Source of the DNA: Rhynchopus euleeides
Taxonomy: Eukaryota; Euglenozoa; Diplonemea; Diplonemida; Diplonemidae
NCBI GenBank assembly: GCA_963210315.1
Contig: OY723322.1
Coordinates: 1,364,001-1,428,000 of the forward strand
Length of the DNA stretch: 64,000 nucleotides
Direction of reading: 5' to 3'
Part shown: positions 31,337 to 43,435 of the stretch, piece after piece
How positions within the stretch are numbered: position 1 is the first letter of the stretch
Layout of the letters: the number at the start of each line of letters is the position of its first letter
Program-made: the position numbers and the translations under genes
Notes under the pieces: model-generated
Database searches by the model: none
What the model was told of the DNA's origin: nothing
The model's input: only the letters and a program-made list of their open reading frames with translations

Positions 31337-34300
31337 ATGGGCCTCCAACGAGCCCCTCGTGCTGCTGCTCCCCAACCCGGCATCTCCCCGCAGCTCCTCT
31401 TCCTCCTCATCCTCCTTGCCGGCACCGCGACAGCTCAGGTTCCCTTTGTTTCAAAGTGCCCTCTAAACTACTGCTTCCTCCGAACCTACGGGGGGTTTTC
31501 ATACTATAGGGTGAGGGTCAACCCCTCGAGCTTCCCTGCAGGACAGGCCTCCCTGATGACAGACGAGGTGCTCTACCAGACCTGCTTCAGCGCTACGGGT
31601 CAGCCCCCTCCGTGCCAGGGCCGCAACAGCCTTTGCGACTTCTACTCCAACAGCCTCTGCAAGGCAGCCTCTGAGGAGGGCTGCCAGCAGCCCATGCTGA
31701 CAACCGCTGTCCAGATGGGCTGCAGCTCACCCCTCGACCCCAACTGCGAAGCACGCTTCCTGGGAGACACGGTTGCAGATCGGGAGAAGACGGGGCTGTG
31801 GGCCTCTATGGGTGGGCAGTGGGGCTCCGGCGAGTCCTGCGGCAGGCTGGGCACGCAGCAGCACAGTGCTGTCTACTGTTCAAACGGGAAGGACTTCTCC
31901 GTGGATGGGACCTGGTGGGCAGGGTGTGACATGCAGATGCCGACATGCAGCTCGTCAAACCCTGCGATGGGTCTGACGCTGGAGCACTATGCGCTCTGCG
32001 TGGGGCCCACCGTATGCACCTGCGTGCATGGGGAGTGCGACATACTCTCGAGCAGTGGGTACTGCCTGCAGGGGAGTTGCTCCGCAGGCTTCCACGGCCC
32101 GAACTGCAACCTGCTGTGCACCTCGGCGTTCTGCCAGGGGAGGAACGATCCTTCCAAGCCCAACGGGGGTGTGACTGTCAACGCGCTGAACCAGTGTGTC
32201 TGCGAGTGCCTGCCGCAGTATGGCCCGGGTGGTGTGGAGGGGTGTTCGAAGTGCATCCTGCCGGGCAGCCACGACTGTGTGGCGTATACCGCAGAGTATC
32301 TTGCGTCGACGACGGCGCTGACGTCAGCCCCGAGCGGGGTGCCGGTGCAGCTGGCGGTGGAGGCGCGGTTCTCTTCGAACGACCAGCTGGACCCCAGCAT
32401 CGAGACGGACCTGCTGGCGGAGCTCAGCCCAGGGGGTGGCAACGGGAATGGGCAGCCGTTCACCGTGTCGCCCAACCCGTTCCGCATGAAGGGCGGGAGG
32501 GCGACTGTTCGGGTGACGTTTGGCTCGGCGTGCGATGCGTGTGTTATCACGATCCGGGATCTCGACACGACGAACCCCTCGCTGACGTACCGCATCCAGG
32601 CGTTGGTGATGCCGCCTATCCAGGTGATAGCGAACGGCGACCGCATGCGTGCTGTGGAGGCACCGAATGGTGTGGCCCCGGGTGTGCCGTTCCGCATCAC
32701 AGTGCAGGTAGTGGATTCCAACAGGAATATCGACCGCTCTGCGTCCAACAGGGTGCGTGTGTCGCTGAGCAACAGCACAACAGGTGCGGTGCTGGCGAGC
32801 ACGCCCACCTCCAGCCTTGAGCAGCAGTTCTCGCAGGGTACCGCCCAGTGGGAGCTGACAGTGTCGCAGCTGTGCAATGCGTGTTCTCTGATCTTCACGG
32901 ATGTGTCTGTGGTGCGGACGCTTGCCGATTATGTCTACGGCCCCCTGCAGGGTGGGGGGCAGGCGTCCCGGCTGCGTGTCACGCAGCCCCCGCCGCAGCG
33001 GGTGAATGTTGGGGAGTCGTTTACGGTGATCATCGATGCGGTGGATGCGGGTGGCGTGCTGGACACCTCTGTGTCCAACACAATCACGCTGACCCTGCCC
33101 AGAGGCGGGGGCACGGGGAACGGGGGTGTGCTGCTCAGCAACGGTGGGGCGGGTGTGCTGACGGCCCCGATGAGCAACGGGCGTGTGACCTTTACGCTGT
33201 CCTTCACCGACTCGTGCTCGTCGTGTCTCATCCGTGCGGAGGATGCGTCGGGGCTGGCAACGCTGGGCTCTATCAACCTCTCGCCTGTCACCGTGTCGTC
33301 GAGTGCGAAGCGGCTTCACATCACCAACACGATAGTGTCACCGGTGCGTGTGAATGAGCAGTTCATCATCACCGTTGCTGCTGTCGATGACAACAACGCT
33401 GTCGACCTTTCGGATGTGTCGCGCGTGCGCTTGACACTGATGTCGGGTGGCGGCAACAGTGGCGGGGGCGAGCTTGTCCTGCGCGATAACCTCGCGACAC
33501 GCAGCTTGCTGCAAGGTATGCACCAGCAGCTGCGTTGCCCACCACAAACCACCTGCCAGGCAACACCACTGCCGTTGTGATGTTCACACGCGCCTGCGAT
33601 GCATGTGTTATCAAGATTGAAGACCTCGACGGCCCGCTGATGGCCCCCACCCAGACACCACCGATCGAGGTCCGCACAACAGGCACTAAGCTTGGTGCCG
33701 TCGGCTACGTCCCCACTGAGGTATGCAGCCAAGATATGTTCTCTGCCAATCCATGCCACACCACCCTGCTCTTAGGTGGCGCGTAAGGTTTCCACCGAAG
33801 TGCGCATCGCTGCTATCGATGACTACGGTGGAATCGACCGCTCTGAGACAGGCTCCGTGTCGATGTCACTGGTGCCGGGTGGCGGCAACGGCGACGGCGG
33901 CGACCTGACGAACTCCTTCCCGTCTGTGAAGAGCAGGGACCTCGCGAAGGGAGAGGTGCTGTACACCCCCACCTTCAGCCAGGCATGCTCGAAATGCGTC
34001 CTGCAGTTTGTCTACACCAACCCGTCGTACCCTGTGCTGCGCCTGGACCCCATCAAAGTCACTACAGTGGCAACACGCCTGTCCTTTGCCATCGCACCCC
34101 CCACGTCTGTCGCACCCGACGAGCAGTTCACAATCGGCGTGCAGGCTGTGGACGAGGCAGGCAACAGGGACATGCGAGACCGTGGCTCGATCCGTATGAA
34201 GAGCATCCCCGGGGGGAACAACGGCAACGGCGGGGAGCTGCTGAATGACCTCACATCGTCGAATGTCCCTGTCCAGACGGTCGACGGGGTGGCCATCTTC

Positions 34301-36133
34301 AAGCCCTCCTTCACAAAGGCGTGTGCGCAGTGCCGCTTGCAGTTCTCCGATCCCAGTACCACCCTGGCAGACCTGAACTCCGAGGCGGTCGTCGTGTCGG
34401 GCACGGTATGCTCGCTGCCACTTGTCGCCACCACCACCACCACCACCTCAGGGGCTGCGGCTTGCTGTGAGCGATCCTGAGTGGGCCCGCAGCACCAGCA
34501 CTTCGCCCGAAGGAACAGTCGCAAAGGGCGCAACACTGACGGTATGCCTGGCCTGCCGCTGCCCCACATGCCCTGTGCACAGATCACCGTGAAGGTGTTG
34601 GATAAGGACGGTGCTATTGCCCAGTCGCACGTGGGTACGATAGGGGCATCCCTGAAGACCAACGGCGGCAACGGCAACGGCGGGGTGATGAGCGAGGTCT
34701 CAGGGGCGGGCCTGACGCAGAGGGTGTCGAATGGCGGGGTGACGTTCCAGCTGCAGTTCAACGCGGCGTGCAGCGCGTGCGTTGTGAATTTTGTGGGCGA
34801 CGCGGGCCTCACGTCCACCAGGACGCCGCCCTTCCAGGTCACGAGCGCGAGGACACAGCTGGTGAGCGACACCACCACCACCAGTGTGGCGAAGGGCTCC
34901 CAGATCCTCGTCGTCGTTAAGGCGGTGGATGCTGCAGGCAACGTCGACGAGCTGTTCGACGCCAAGGCAAGCATCCGCCTCCTCCCGGGCGGCACCAACG
35001 GCGGCGGCGGGACCCTCTCCAGCACACGCGCCACTACCAACTTTGTGAAGGGCGTGGTGACATTCGACTTCACCTTCAGCCAGGCCTGCGACAACTGCTA
35101 CCTCGAGGTGCGCGAGGTAGTGGGGGCGATGTCCTTGACCGTGGGCCCCATCGTCGTCACGACCACCACGGAGGCCGTGCGTGCCCTCGTGCGCGGCGCC
35201 GCAGGCGCCAGCACCCTCAGGAAGGACGTGCCCTTCACCCTCGACGTGCAGGCCGTCGACCTCGACCAGAACATCAACAGGCAGGACTCGGGGACTGTCC
35301 ATGCTTCGCTCCTCACCAGCGACAGCCGCCCCCTCGGGTCGGGGGCACTGCAGTCGACGCTCGGCGCCATTGGGGAGCAGGCCACAGGCGTGTCCGTCTC
35401 CAAGCGCCTGGTCAACGGCGAGACAACCCTGGGCCTGGTGATGCGGCAGGATTGCGCCTCCTGCATCGTCAGCATCGCACACGACCGTTCCGGCGTGTCG
35501 CCAGCCACCATTTCAGACGGCACAGGCGCAGCACCCTCGCCCTCGACCCCGCCCTCCGGAGGGGGCGGCGACAGCACCGACGCGCTGTGGGTCGTCCTCA
35601 TCGTATTCCTGGTGCTGCTGCTGCTGCTGTGCCTCGGCCTGGGTGGGTACTACTTCTGGAAGAAGAAGAAGAAGAGCAGCGCGCAGAAGGGGCCTTCCCA
35701 GAAGGACAGCTTCGACAACGCGGAGAAGGACGCCGTGCAGAGGGACAGCGACGCAGACGCCGGCCCCAACAACAGCCTCGGTGAAGACGAGATGATGACA
35801 CGCCCCACCCCGCGGCAGCAGCCTTCCGCCTTGCGCTATGCATACGACAACAGCCCTGGGCGGGGCAAGAGCCTGGAGGGTGGTGGCTACGGCGTTGACC
35901 CTGACATGCATTACTCACCTGACGCAGGCGACCCGCAGATCCACAAAAACCCCCTCGACGCGATGTTCAACGGAGGCGGCGTGGCACCCTCTGCCACGCG
36001 CGGGCAGCCGTCGTGGATGCTGCACGACGAGGCTCAGCCTGCGGGGAACTACCCCCTCAGCCCGGCTGCGCCGTCTCCCTTCACAAACGCGCCCATCCCG
36101 CCTCCCACGCATTTCCAGCCCGGTGAGATCTAG
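31337..36133 (+). CDS. Type I membrane protein with nine Ig-like/filamin-like repeats, five exons
   Basis: 1536 residues; exons 31337-33515, 33560-33720, 33776-34405, 34452-34541 and 34583-36133, with introns of only 44, 55, 46 and 41 nt, each GTATGC...AG. A signal peptide (LLFLLILLAGTATA) leads into a cysteine-rich region of ~280 residues containing an EGF-like stretch (CVHGECDILSSSGYC). Nine repeats of ~110-120 residues follow, each with FTV-x-V-x-AVD near its start, a G/N-rich loop (PGGGNGNGG) and an F-x-x-x-x-C-x-x-C-x-x-x-F/I pair near its end (QACSKC, KACAQC, AACSAC and others). A single transmembrane helix (VVLIVFLVLLLLLCLGLGG) is followed by a Lys run and a ~140-residue cytoplasmic tail. 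I infer a cell-surface adhesin or receptor; filamin or bacterial Ig-like folds fit the repeat but I cannot name the family. The splice joins restore the repeat pattern. Confidence 0.85.
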
Positions 36134-37278
36134 GAAACGTGGCGTGGGGGTGTGGCGAGAGACGTTCTGTCTCAGGTGAGAGCAGCATACCAACGGCACG
36201 CTATCAAGTCGAGATGGGGGAGGGATAGAGAAAGAGAGTGGGGTCAGAGTGGAGGAGGGTGGCTTAGATACACCCATGGGGTTTCGGCTCGGCCCTCGGA
36301 GATATGGTGGGGCGCCTTGCTTCTCTGCCCTCGGTTTTGTTTGTCGGGTGGGCCGAAAAAAGAAGTGTGGAGACCGCAATGCGGGTGCGTTATCTCTGCC
36401 CTTTTTTTTGTCTTCTGCAGAGAAGACGAAAAGATGAAAAACACCCCCCCCCACACCCCACACCCCACCCTCGAAGTTTGCACAAAAAGGCAAGCCCTGT
36501 TGAGCTGTGGCTGCACCACACCAACAAGAATTGAACAACACACAACTCCGCACACCTGCTCCTCTTCCGCCCTATTGGCGGCCTGCACTGCTCTTTGCCT
36601 CTCTGTGTAGCCTCCCACCCTGCCCTTTAAGGGTTGAGAAGGTGGTGGCGAGAGCGAGGCTTGTCGCAGCCGAGGCGCCCCTGCTCTGTCTTCACGGAGC
36701 GGTGTTAGATTTTGCTTGGAGGGGAGGGGGGGAGGGGGGGAGAGGGAGGGTGCGGTTTTGCCACATGCCCCCCTCCCCCCCCCCCATCCCTTTCGTTCCA
36801 GCCGTAGCATTTCATCAGTGTAATATCCTATGTAGATGAAGAATTATTTCTGAATATCACGCCCTTCCCCACCCCACAGCTTGCGCGATTCCCGTTTTTT
36901 TTGCTCTTTCTGACGATTTTTTTCTGTCGTTTTGGGTTGGCTGCCACTTCACGATACAGAGGGGCGCAGATAGTTTCTTATGGCAGGAGCCTTGTTGGTT
37001 TTCAGAGCCATCCCCCGCGCTCCCGCTTCTCGGAGACCTGACGCATCGTTTTCTTTCACGGCTGGCAATGTCATGTCCCGTCTGTGCCTCTGTTCAGCTC
37101 TCTCAGGGGGTGATTTCACGTTCGTTCTCATGATTTGCCAGCCTTTTTTTGCACTTAACCAACCCGGCACGGTCCTTTCCTCCGACACCGGCTGTGCCTC
37201 AAAAGCATGTCGATATCCTATGTGAGTGCAAAACGCCTTCTGGGTTTGATTGCGCCCGCTAAGGTTAACCTTCTGTTA

Positions 37279-39751
37279 CTGGGGGGGGTCAAATAATTGT
37301 AACCCCTACGATTATTTAGCGACGCGGTCTGTATAAATCGGGTGTCCCAAAATTTACAAATTTTCAACGGTGGTGAATAATCGTAGGGGTTACGATTATT
37401 CACTTTTGGCAAAAATTTACCCGTTTTGCTGTTCAGAATGTCAATTGGTGGGGTGGGGGTGGGTGTGGGTCGCATTCTCGGCCTGTCTCACCGGCATTCC
37501 GTGCACACAGCAACAGCACCGGTGGAAACTGGCCATAGCACCCCGGTGGGCCACCAGGAGGGGAGGGACCCGGTGTGAGGCGCTTGAGTCATCCAGATGG
37601 GCACACGGTGGGGTCCGACACCCGATGTCGGACCCTGTGGGTTACCCGTTTTTTAGGTACCCTCCACACCCAGTGCGCGCTCGACCGTCGAATGGTTTTT
37701 CTGGTCCCGTGCACTTCCCTGCCTGCCACACCACCCCCTCGACCCCATCCCCAGCACCAGAGCGTCGTTGGCTGGCGTGCGCGGGGCACGCGTCGAATAC
37801 CGATGACGGGGCCTGTGTTCCTGGGGCGCTGACGAGGTCCGAAGGGATTGACGCCTTGGCTCAGTCCTTACGTTTGGATGAGGGCGTGGTTTTTGACGTA
37901 GCGGGAGCCCTCAAGAATACAGCACAGCTGCACCTGCTCTTGCGCCGTCTCCAGTTCGCATAGTCCCTTCGTATGACGGTGACTGGGAGCCCTGGCTGTC
38001 CCGATCTATTTCAATGACTGTATCAGTTTCCAGCCTAGTTCCCATGCTTGGGTGCTTGGCTCGGGTGCACCCTTCGAGGTGGTACAGAGAATGCAAAGAG
38101 AGTCCACAGGGGGGTCTGGGGGGCGGAGCCCCCCAGCCGCCGGAGGCCACGGTAGTGGACATCTGTTCCTTGTGGGGTACAGTTTCTGGACTGTGTCCAT
38201 CTTCCTGAGGTTGCGTATGGGCCCCAGAATTTTGGTGCCCCCCCCCCCTAGGGGGGGTCAAATGCCACCCTTTTACGTGGACAAACACGATTTTTCAAAA
38301 AACCGGCGCAGAGGCCCCAAAGCCCCCGTAAACCCTCCAAACCCCCCCAGATCGGTCCGGAAACCCATCGAACCCCACTTTTCCACCATTCCGGGCACCT
38401 CAGGTGCCCGAATTGGGGTACCTAAATTTTGTGCCACCGTTTGGTACCGGACAGTGCCACTGTGTGGGAGGTTGGAAAAGAAAATGCCCCAACACACCAC
38501 ATCTGAGGGTTGCAATGCATGTTGCTTGCCAACCACGTCATCCGGTGGGTGTCAGGCGCTATGTAGGTGGCATTAGCCAGGTCTTCGATGAGTTCTGGCT
38601 TGTATATGTACCTCCCTGCCACCATGCACCGGGAGGCTGCCTGTAGGTACGGAACAAGTCCAGATGGTCGTGTGATTCCTGTGCAGCAGTGCTCCACAAC
38701 CGGGATGTGTTGACAACGACTGTTGCAACACGAGCTGTACATTCCGGGAACACACGAAGTGCGCTGTCGTGGTACCCATTGTGCCAGAATTGGTAGTTGC
38801 TGCGGTCTACTTTGCCTGGCCCAAGAGCACTGGTACTGAACGGTGCAATATGCGTGGCGAGGTGAATGCAACGGAAGGGCGCAAAGTCAATACAGCTCTC
38901 GGATGGCGGGTGGTGGTGCCACTAGTGTGTGACGTTCACTCGAGGATACAACGCATCACAATGAATCAGCAACCGTGGACCGAGTACAATACGCTCTCTG
39001 TGGCTGGTGTGGGGGACAAAGGCAGTGCCTGTGCCGCAGGCAGGGAGGTACATATACAAGCCAGAACACATCGAAGACCTGGCTCATGCCACCTACATAG
39101 CGCCTGACACCCACCGGATGACGTGGTTGGCAAGCAACATGCATTGCAACCCTCAGATGTGGTGTGTTGGGGCATTTTCTTTTCCAACCTCCCACACAGT
39201 GGCACTGTCCGGTACCAAACGGTGGCACAAAATTTAGGTACCCCAATTCGGGCACCTGAGGTGCCCGGAATGGTGGAAAAGTGGGGTTCGATGGGTTTCC
39301 GGACCGATCTGGGGGGGTTTGGAGGGTTTACGGGGGCTTTGGGGCCTCTGCGCCGGTTTTTTGAAAAATCGTGTTTGTCACCCCCATTTGACCCCCCCTA
39401 GCCCCCCCCCCCCCAGGCTCACCTCACTGGCAGGGAACCTGGGGGCGGGGGGCCTCAAACCATACTCTCTTCCACCCATTAAACTCGGGGCATGTGTGCT
39501 CCGACATGTGGGGTGACTCAATCACTGGTCTATGACGACCGATTCTCCACTTTGTACAGCCTGAGTGGGATCCCTGCTGTTCCTGTTGCTTGATCCTCTG
39601 GGGAAAAGTCAGAAATTTGGCCAAAAGTGAATAATCGTAACCCCTACGATTATTCAAAACAAATTTACGTATAAATGGCCCAGAAAATGTTGTACAATTA
39701 ATCGCCCCCTTACGATTATTCGACTACTTACGATTAATTGCCCCCCCCCAG
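37279..39751. mobile_element. TIR DNA element, 2.47 kb, TA-flanked
   Basis: The left end reads CTGGGGGGGGTCAAATAATT and the right end, reverse-complemented, CTGGGGGGGGGCAATTAATC; TA flanks both (37277-37278 and 39752-39753). The terminal ~150 bp on each side contain palindromes built on AATAATCGTA/TACGATTATT: around 37292, 37375, 39629 and 39710. This suggests repeated binding sites. It contains a nested fold-back element. No transposase was recognised; a 197-residue open frame at 37370-37963 has no known motif. The superfamily is not assigned; TA target use would fit Tc1/mariner-like elements. Confidence 0.75.
38251..39398. mobile_element. Fold-back (long-TIR) element nested in the larger element
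   Basis: The arms 38251-38620 and 39039-39398 are inverted copies of each other, about 95% identical by eye, around a 418-bp unique centre. Ends read GGGGGGGTCAAATG inward. Flanks are C-run-TA on the left and TA-G-C-run on the right. The GGGGGGTCAAAT terminus is shared with the outer element, so the two are probably related. No transposase is present. Nearly identical arms suggest recent activity or gene conversion. Confidence 0.85.
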
Positions 39752-40420
39752 TAACCCTTTCCGATGGGCCAGCCATTTGAGCTGCTGAAACCACAACTAT
39801 CCGCACATGATGAATCCGAGCACACCCGGGAGGGGCGGTGGGTTTCTCGCATTGTTGCGACCTCCTCTCTGTCAGAAGACACGTGCATGTGGCCCGCCAC
39901 ATCCCCAACTCTTGTTACATCACTCCTCCACTGGAGCCACGGAGGCATGCCTCCTCGAAACAATCAGCCAGCCTCAGACGAGAATTGCATGCCGGTATTC
40001 CCGCAGGGGTGCGGATCATGTAATCCCACGGCAAGACTAAGAATACAATAGAGCAGTGAATCCGGTTCGGTTCGTTCAGTGGCCGCGGGAGCGTCGGTGG
40101 GGACGTGCAGGCTGTGTGCCGTTCCACAAAAAAGCCCCCCACCGCCGCCGTGGCCTGTGCGAAGCGTGGGCCACGTAGACACACAGTGAGCAGCCCTTGC
40201 ACCTTGCAGTGGCAGCATAGAACAGACACGACGCCATGCCAGCGCCTGGCTGCGCAAGGTCGCACGCCCCCACCCCCACCAGCCCCATGTCTCCCACATT
40301 TGCCCCACGCTTTGGTGCCTGTGTTGATTCTCTGCAAACAGTGGCTTTGGGGGTTTCAGTGTTCCGACATGCTTCCAATACGCCCCGCGGTAGGCCTTTG
40401 CCGAACACACACCCCCGAAC

Positions 40421-41794
40421 ATGGACGCTGTGGTGCTCCATTCGTTGTATGTGGCGTCGTCGTCTCTCGACACACTGCCGCGGTCCAAGATACTGCGGCA
40501 GTACGCCGATCCGAAGCACACACCAAAGGTGCTGCGCCCGGTCAGCCACACAGGGTTCCAGCTGGACCGCTCCAAAGCCACAGACTGTGACCTGCGTGCC
40601 CTGCTGCACAGCCTGGAGGGGCAGCACCCCGACACGGTGCTGCATGTGTTGCAGGAGTGGGTGGGGAAGAGCCGTGGCCCCGCCGTCTCATCCTGGACGC
40701 CCCTGAACAGCGATGAACACATCCCGAGCCGTGGGGTGTCGCTGTCCAGCGGCAGCTCGTCGTCGCTGTGCTGCCCCGAGCCCACGCCGTGCGACGCGGA
40801 TCTCATGCCTTCCATCTGCTGCACCGGGTGGGACATGCGGAGGGAGAAGCAGGTGGCTGACGACAACCCTTGCTTCCTGCTGGGCAAGCACCTTTCGAAG
40901 AACGACTGCTGCGGGAATGTCGCGACTCTGGAGTGCGTCCTGTGCGGGGAGGCTTTCTGCGACATGCCAGGCTGCAGCAAGTCTGCCAAGCACAACCACA
41001 CGGGACGCCGCAACCTGCCTCCCCCCATCCAGCGCCTGCGCTGCTCGTGCCCGCAGCTGCTGCGCTCCGGCGCTGTTGCCCTGCAGCCCCACGTCTACCG
41101 CTGCGAGGGCTGCTTCAAGGCGACCTGCCCCCTGTGCCTGGACAAGGTAGTGGCTGTGGTGGTGATCGAGAACATCCCGAACACCTGGACCGACGGCGTG
41201 CTCCTCGAGGCGCTGGAGCTGGCACTGCAGGCGCGTGTGGTGGAGTACGCGCGGTCCTTCCTTGATGGCCATGCCTACCTGCAGTTCGACAGGCAGGTGC
41301 TGCGCCTCGGGACGCAGTGCATCAAGCTGCATGAGGTCGATGGCAATGCCGTGCTGCAGCTGAAGCCCCCCCACGTGCCACGCCGCCTGCCGAAGCCCGT
41401 CTACCACGCCGTAGTCGTCGACGTCGCCGGCATCGACGGCCACACCGAGCCGGTTGCTGTGCTGCCTGACCTCGCCAAGGCCTGCAAGGTGGGGCTGTCT
41501 GAGATCTACTACGCCGTGTCCGTGCGGCCCGACTCCCTCCGGATGTTGATCGAGGTGGCGGACGTCACAGTGGTGGACCGCATCGTCAACACGAAGCACT
41601 TCACCCACGAGGACACGCTCTTCCCCTACAGCACAGTGGCGGATGAGCGCTTCCTCTCCGCACCGCTGTGGCGGTCTGTTCCGCCCGTGCACGGCGTGCA
41701 CCCGATGCACATGGAGTGGCATTTCAGTCAGAAGCTGTCCCGCTTCGCCTCGAACGCCACCCGCATCGTGCAGTACCGCACGGTCACTGAATAG
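40421..41794 (+). CDS. Unknown zinc-binding and RRM-like protein
   Basis: 457-residue intronless protein, not recognised as a whole. Residues ~145-235 are rich in Cys and His: CVLCGEAFCDMPGCSKSAKHNH is close to a B-box-type zinc site, and CSCPQLL...CEGCFKATCPLCLDK follows. Residues ~245-320 look like an RRM: VVVIENIPNTW as strand 1, DGVLLEALELALQ as helix 1 and GHAYLQF as an RNP1-like strand. A second RRM-like unit follows at ~330-405 (HAVVVDVAGID...LRMLIEVADVTVVDRIV). The N-terminus has a Ser run (SSGSSSS). RNA binding is inferred. Compare the RRM-like unknowns at 5835 and 51337. Confidence 0.75.
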   Translation: MDAVVLHSLYVASSSLDTLPRSKILRQYADPKHTPKVLRPVSHTGFQLDRSKATDCDLRALLHSLEGQHPDTVLHVLQEWVGKSRGPAVSSWTPLNSDEHIPSRGVSLSSGSSSSLCCPEPTPCDADLMPSICCTGWDMRREKQVADDNPCFLLGKHLSKNDCCGNVATLECVLCGEAFCDMPGCSKSAKHNHTGRRNLPPPIQRLRCSCPQLLRSGAVALQPHVYRCEGCFKATCPLCLDKVVAVVVIENIPNTWTDGVLLEALELALQARVVEYARSFLDGHAYLQFDRQVLRLGTQCIKLHEVDGNAVLQLKPPHVPRRLPKPVYHAVVVDVAGIDGHTEPVAVLPDLAKACKVGLSEIYYAVSVRPDSLRMLIEVADVTVVDRIVNTKHFTHEDTLFPYSTVADERFLSAPLWRSVPPVHGVHPMHMEWHFSQKLSRFASNATRIVQYRTVTE

Positions 41795-42146
41795 AAGTGG
41801 CCATTCTCTGTATCTCTTGCCCTTGCGCCATCGAGCTTTTCGGCTCTGTCTCTGCGCCAGAGGGCATTCAATCTGCAGACTGTTGGGAGGAGGCGATGGT
41901 TTCTTTTGCTGGACTTCTGGTGCAGTTCGCATTGTTTCCGCAACACCTATCACTGGCATGTATGCCACCACAGGCATACACCGCAACCCTGTGATGCTCT
42001 GCCTTGGTTCCAAACAGACACAAGGGGTCACCGCCCCCCATAGGGTTCACACAGTGTGCCATCCACCTGCACCACCACTGACAGGAAGGGTACACAGGCC
42101 TGGTGATATGCACAGCTAAGGGCAAAAGGCAGAGGGTGTTGCACAG
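41795..42146. other. Intergenic region
   Basis: No gene seen. An acceptor-like ACAG ends at 42083-42084, 62 nt before the next ATG. Confidence 0.5.
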
Positions 42147-43435
42147 ATGAATGACGATTCGCCCAAGATTGTCAACAATGCGCTCCGTCAGGTATGTTGC
42201 TGCCGATGCACACACGTGACGCTGTTTGTTGGTGGGGTTTGTATTGCGTAAACCTCCGATGATACCACAGCTGTCACACACCACACCATGCATTTGCACA
42301 TCACAGGCAGTCATCGCTTGTGTGAAGAGCGAGCTCCAGCAGCCCTACAACCTTGGCGTCATCAACCGCGACCAGTTTGTGCGCGTGTGCTCCACGGTGA
42401 CCAAAGAGTTCCTGAAGGATGCAGTGCCCGGTCAGACAGCCCTGACCCCCTCGCACGAGGCCCACCTGCGCGCAAGAACCACCGCGCTGCTCACCAAGGT
42501 ATGGCGTGACCAAGCCTCTCTTTTTCTTCGGTCCTTCGAACCCACTATTTCATCCCCAAGTCAAGTGCCACCTCATACCGTTCCTAACACACACAACTGC
42601 CCCATGCCACACCCCCCCTTCATCGACCCAACCACCTCTCTCACCACCCACACACCCTCACAGCAAATCGGTGGCGGCGACTCGCCGAGCGCCCCCGCCC
42701 CCCGCTTCGACGTTGCAGAGGAGCCACGCGCCGACCCTGTCGAGGCGCCTGTGGAGCTGGGGTACCACGCCCACCCCGCAGGGCAGCAGCCGTCCCCATC
42801 GGCAAAGCCGGGGCACATCGGGGTGGGCAGCGGGACGCACAACAGGGAGGCGCGTGAGTTCTACAGGGGGGCCGCGGAGACGCCGGGGGCTGTGCTGGCC
42901 GCAACCGACTCTGAGGTATGCCAAGGGCTGCTGCGGGACGCACTCTCCTCCGTGGGTGGAAGCAGTCGCAATGCGACACATTCCTGCCAAGGAGCACTCA
43001 GGGCCCTTTCTCTCTTTTCCCTTTCCCTGCCCCTGCCATGCCCGCCCAACCCTGCAGGTCATGAAGTACCAAGAGCATCTTGCGCGGCTGTCTTCCCTCA
43101 CAGGGCGTGGCACACCACCGCCCTCCAGCGGCTCGGTCGGGCGATATCGGGCGGGGGCTGCTGCCGATGCAGCGCCAGGCCCGACGGGGCAACATGTTGG
43201 GGAGGTGGTGCCGATGCCGCAGGGTGGCGACCTCATGGTGCACCACAGTCAGCACCACGAGCAGCTGCAGTTGCAGCAGCAGCACCAGCCCCCGCGGGCG
43301 GTGGGGGGGCATGGTGCAGGCGCCGGTGCGTCTGCGCGGCATCTGCACAGCGACATCTTGGGGCACATCCGGAAGATCGAGTCGCTGCATGCCTTGATAA
43401 AGAACCACATTTCTGCGTGCGAGTCCTCCATGTAG
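42147..43435 (+). CDS. Four-exon unknown with SRI-like N-terminal region
   Basis: 288 residues from exons 42147-42191, 42307-42498, 42664-42915 and 43058-43435; all introns are phase 0, start GTATG and end CAG. Residues ~8-50 (IVNNALRQAVIACVKSELQQ, then INRDQFVRVCSTVTKEFL) resemble the helical SRI-like domain found at the C-terminus of PHRF1 and SETD2-type RNA polymerase II CTD-binding proteins, with its L-x-P-x-Y...G-x-I-x-x-x-x-F pattern. This similarity is from memory and tentative. The centre is Pro/Gly-rich; the end is Gln/His-rich and finishes with a helical segment (LGHIRKIESLHALIKNHI). If the SRI call holds, it acts in transcription elongation or RNA processing. A 13-nt G-run begins 3 nt after the stop. 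Confidence 0.75.

Larger units (their letters stand above)
36134..40420. other. 4.3-kb gene-free region with nested transposable elements
   Basis: Contains the 2.47-kb TIR element at 37279-39751 and the fold-back element inside it. The remainder has low-complexity G/C runs (about 36720-36745 and 36770-36784) and no supported gene. An acceptor-like TTTCAG ends at 40358-40359, 61 nt before the next gene. Confidence 0.55.

Noticed and set aside
37370-37963. Transposase candidate in the outer TIR element
   Set aside because: No DDE or other catalytic motif; the frame runs through the terminal repeat.
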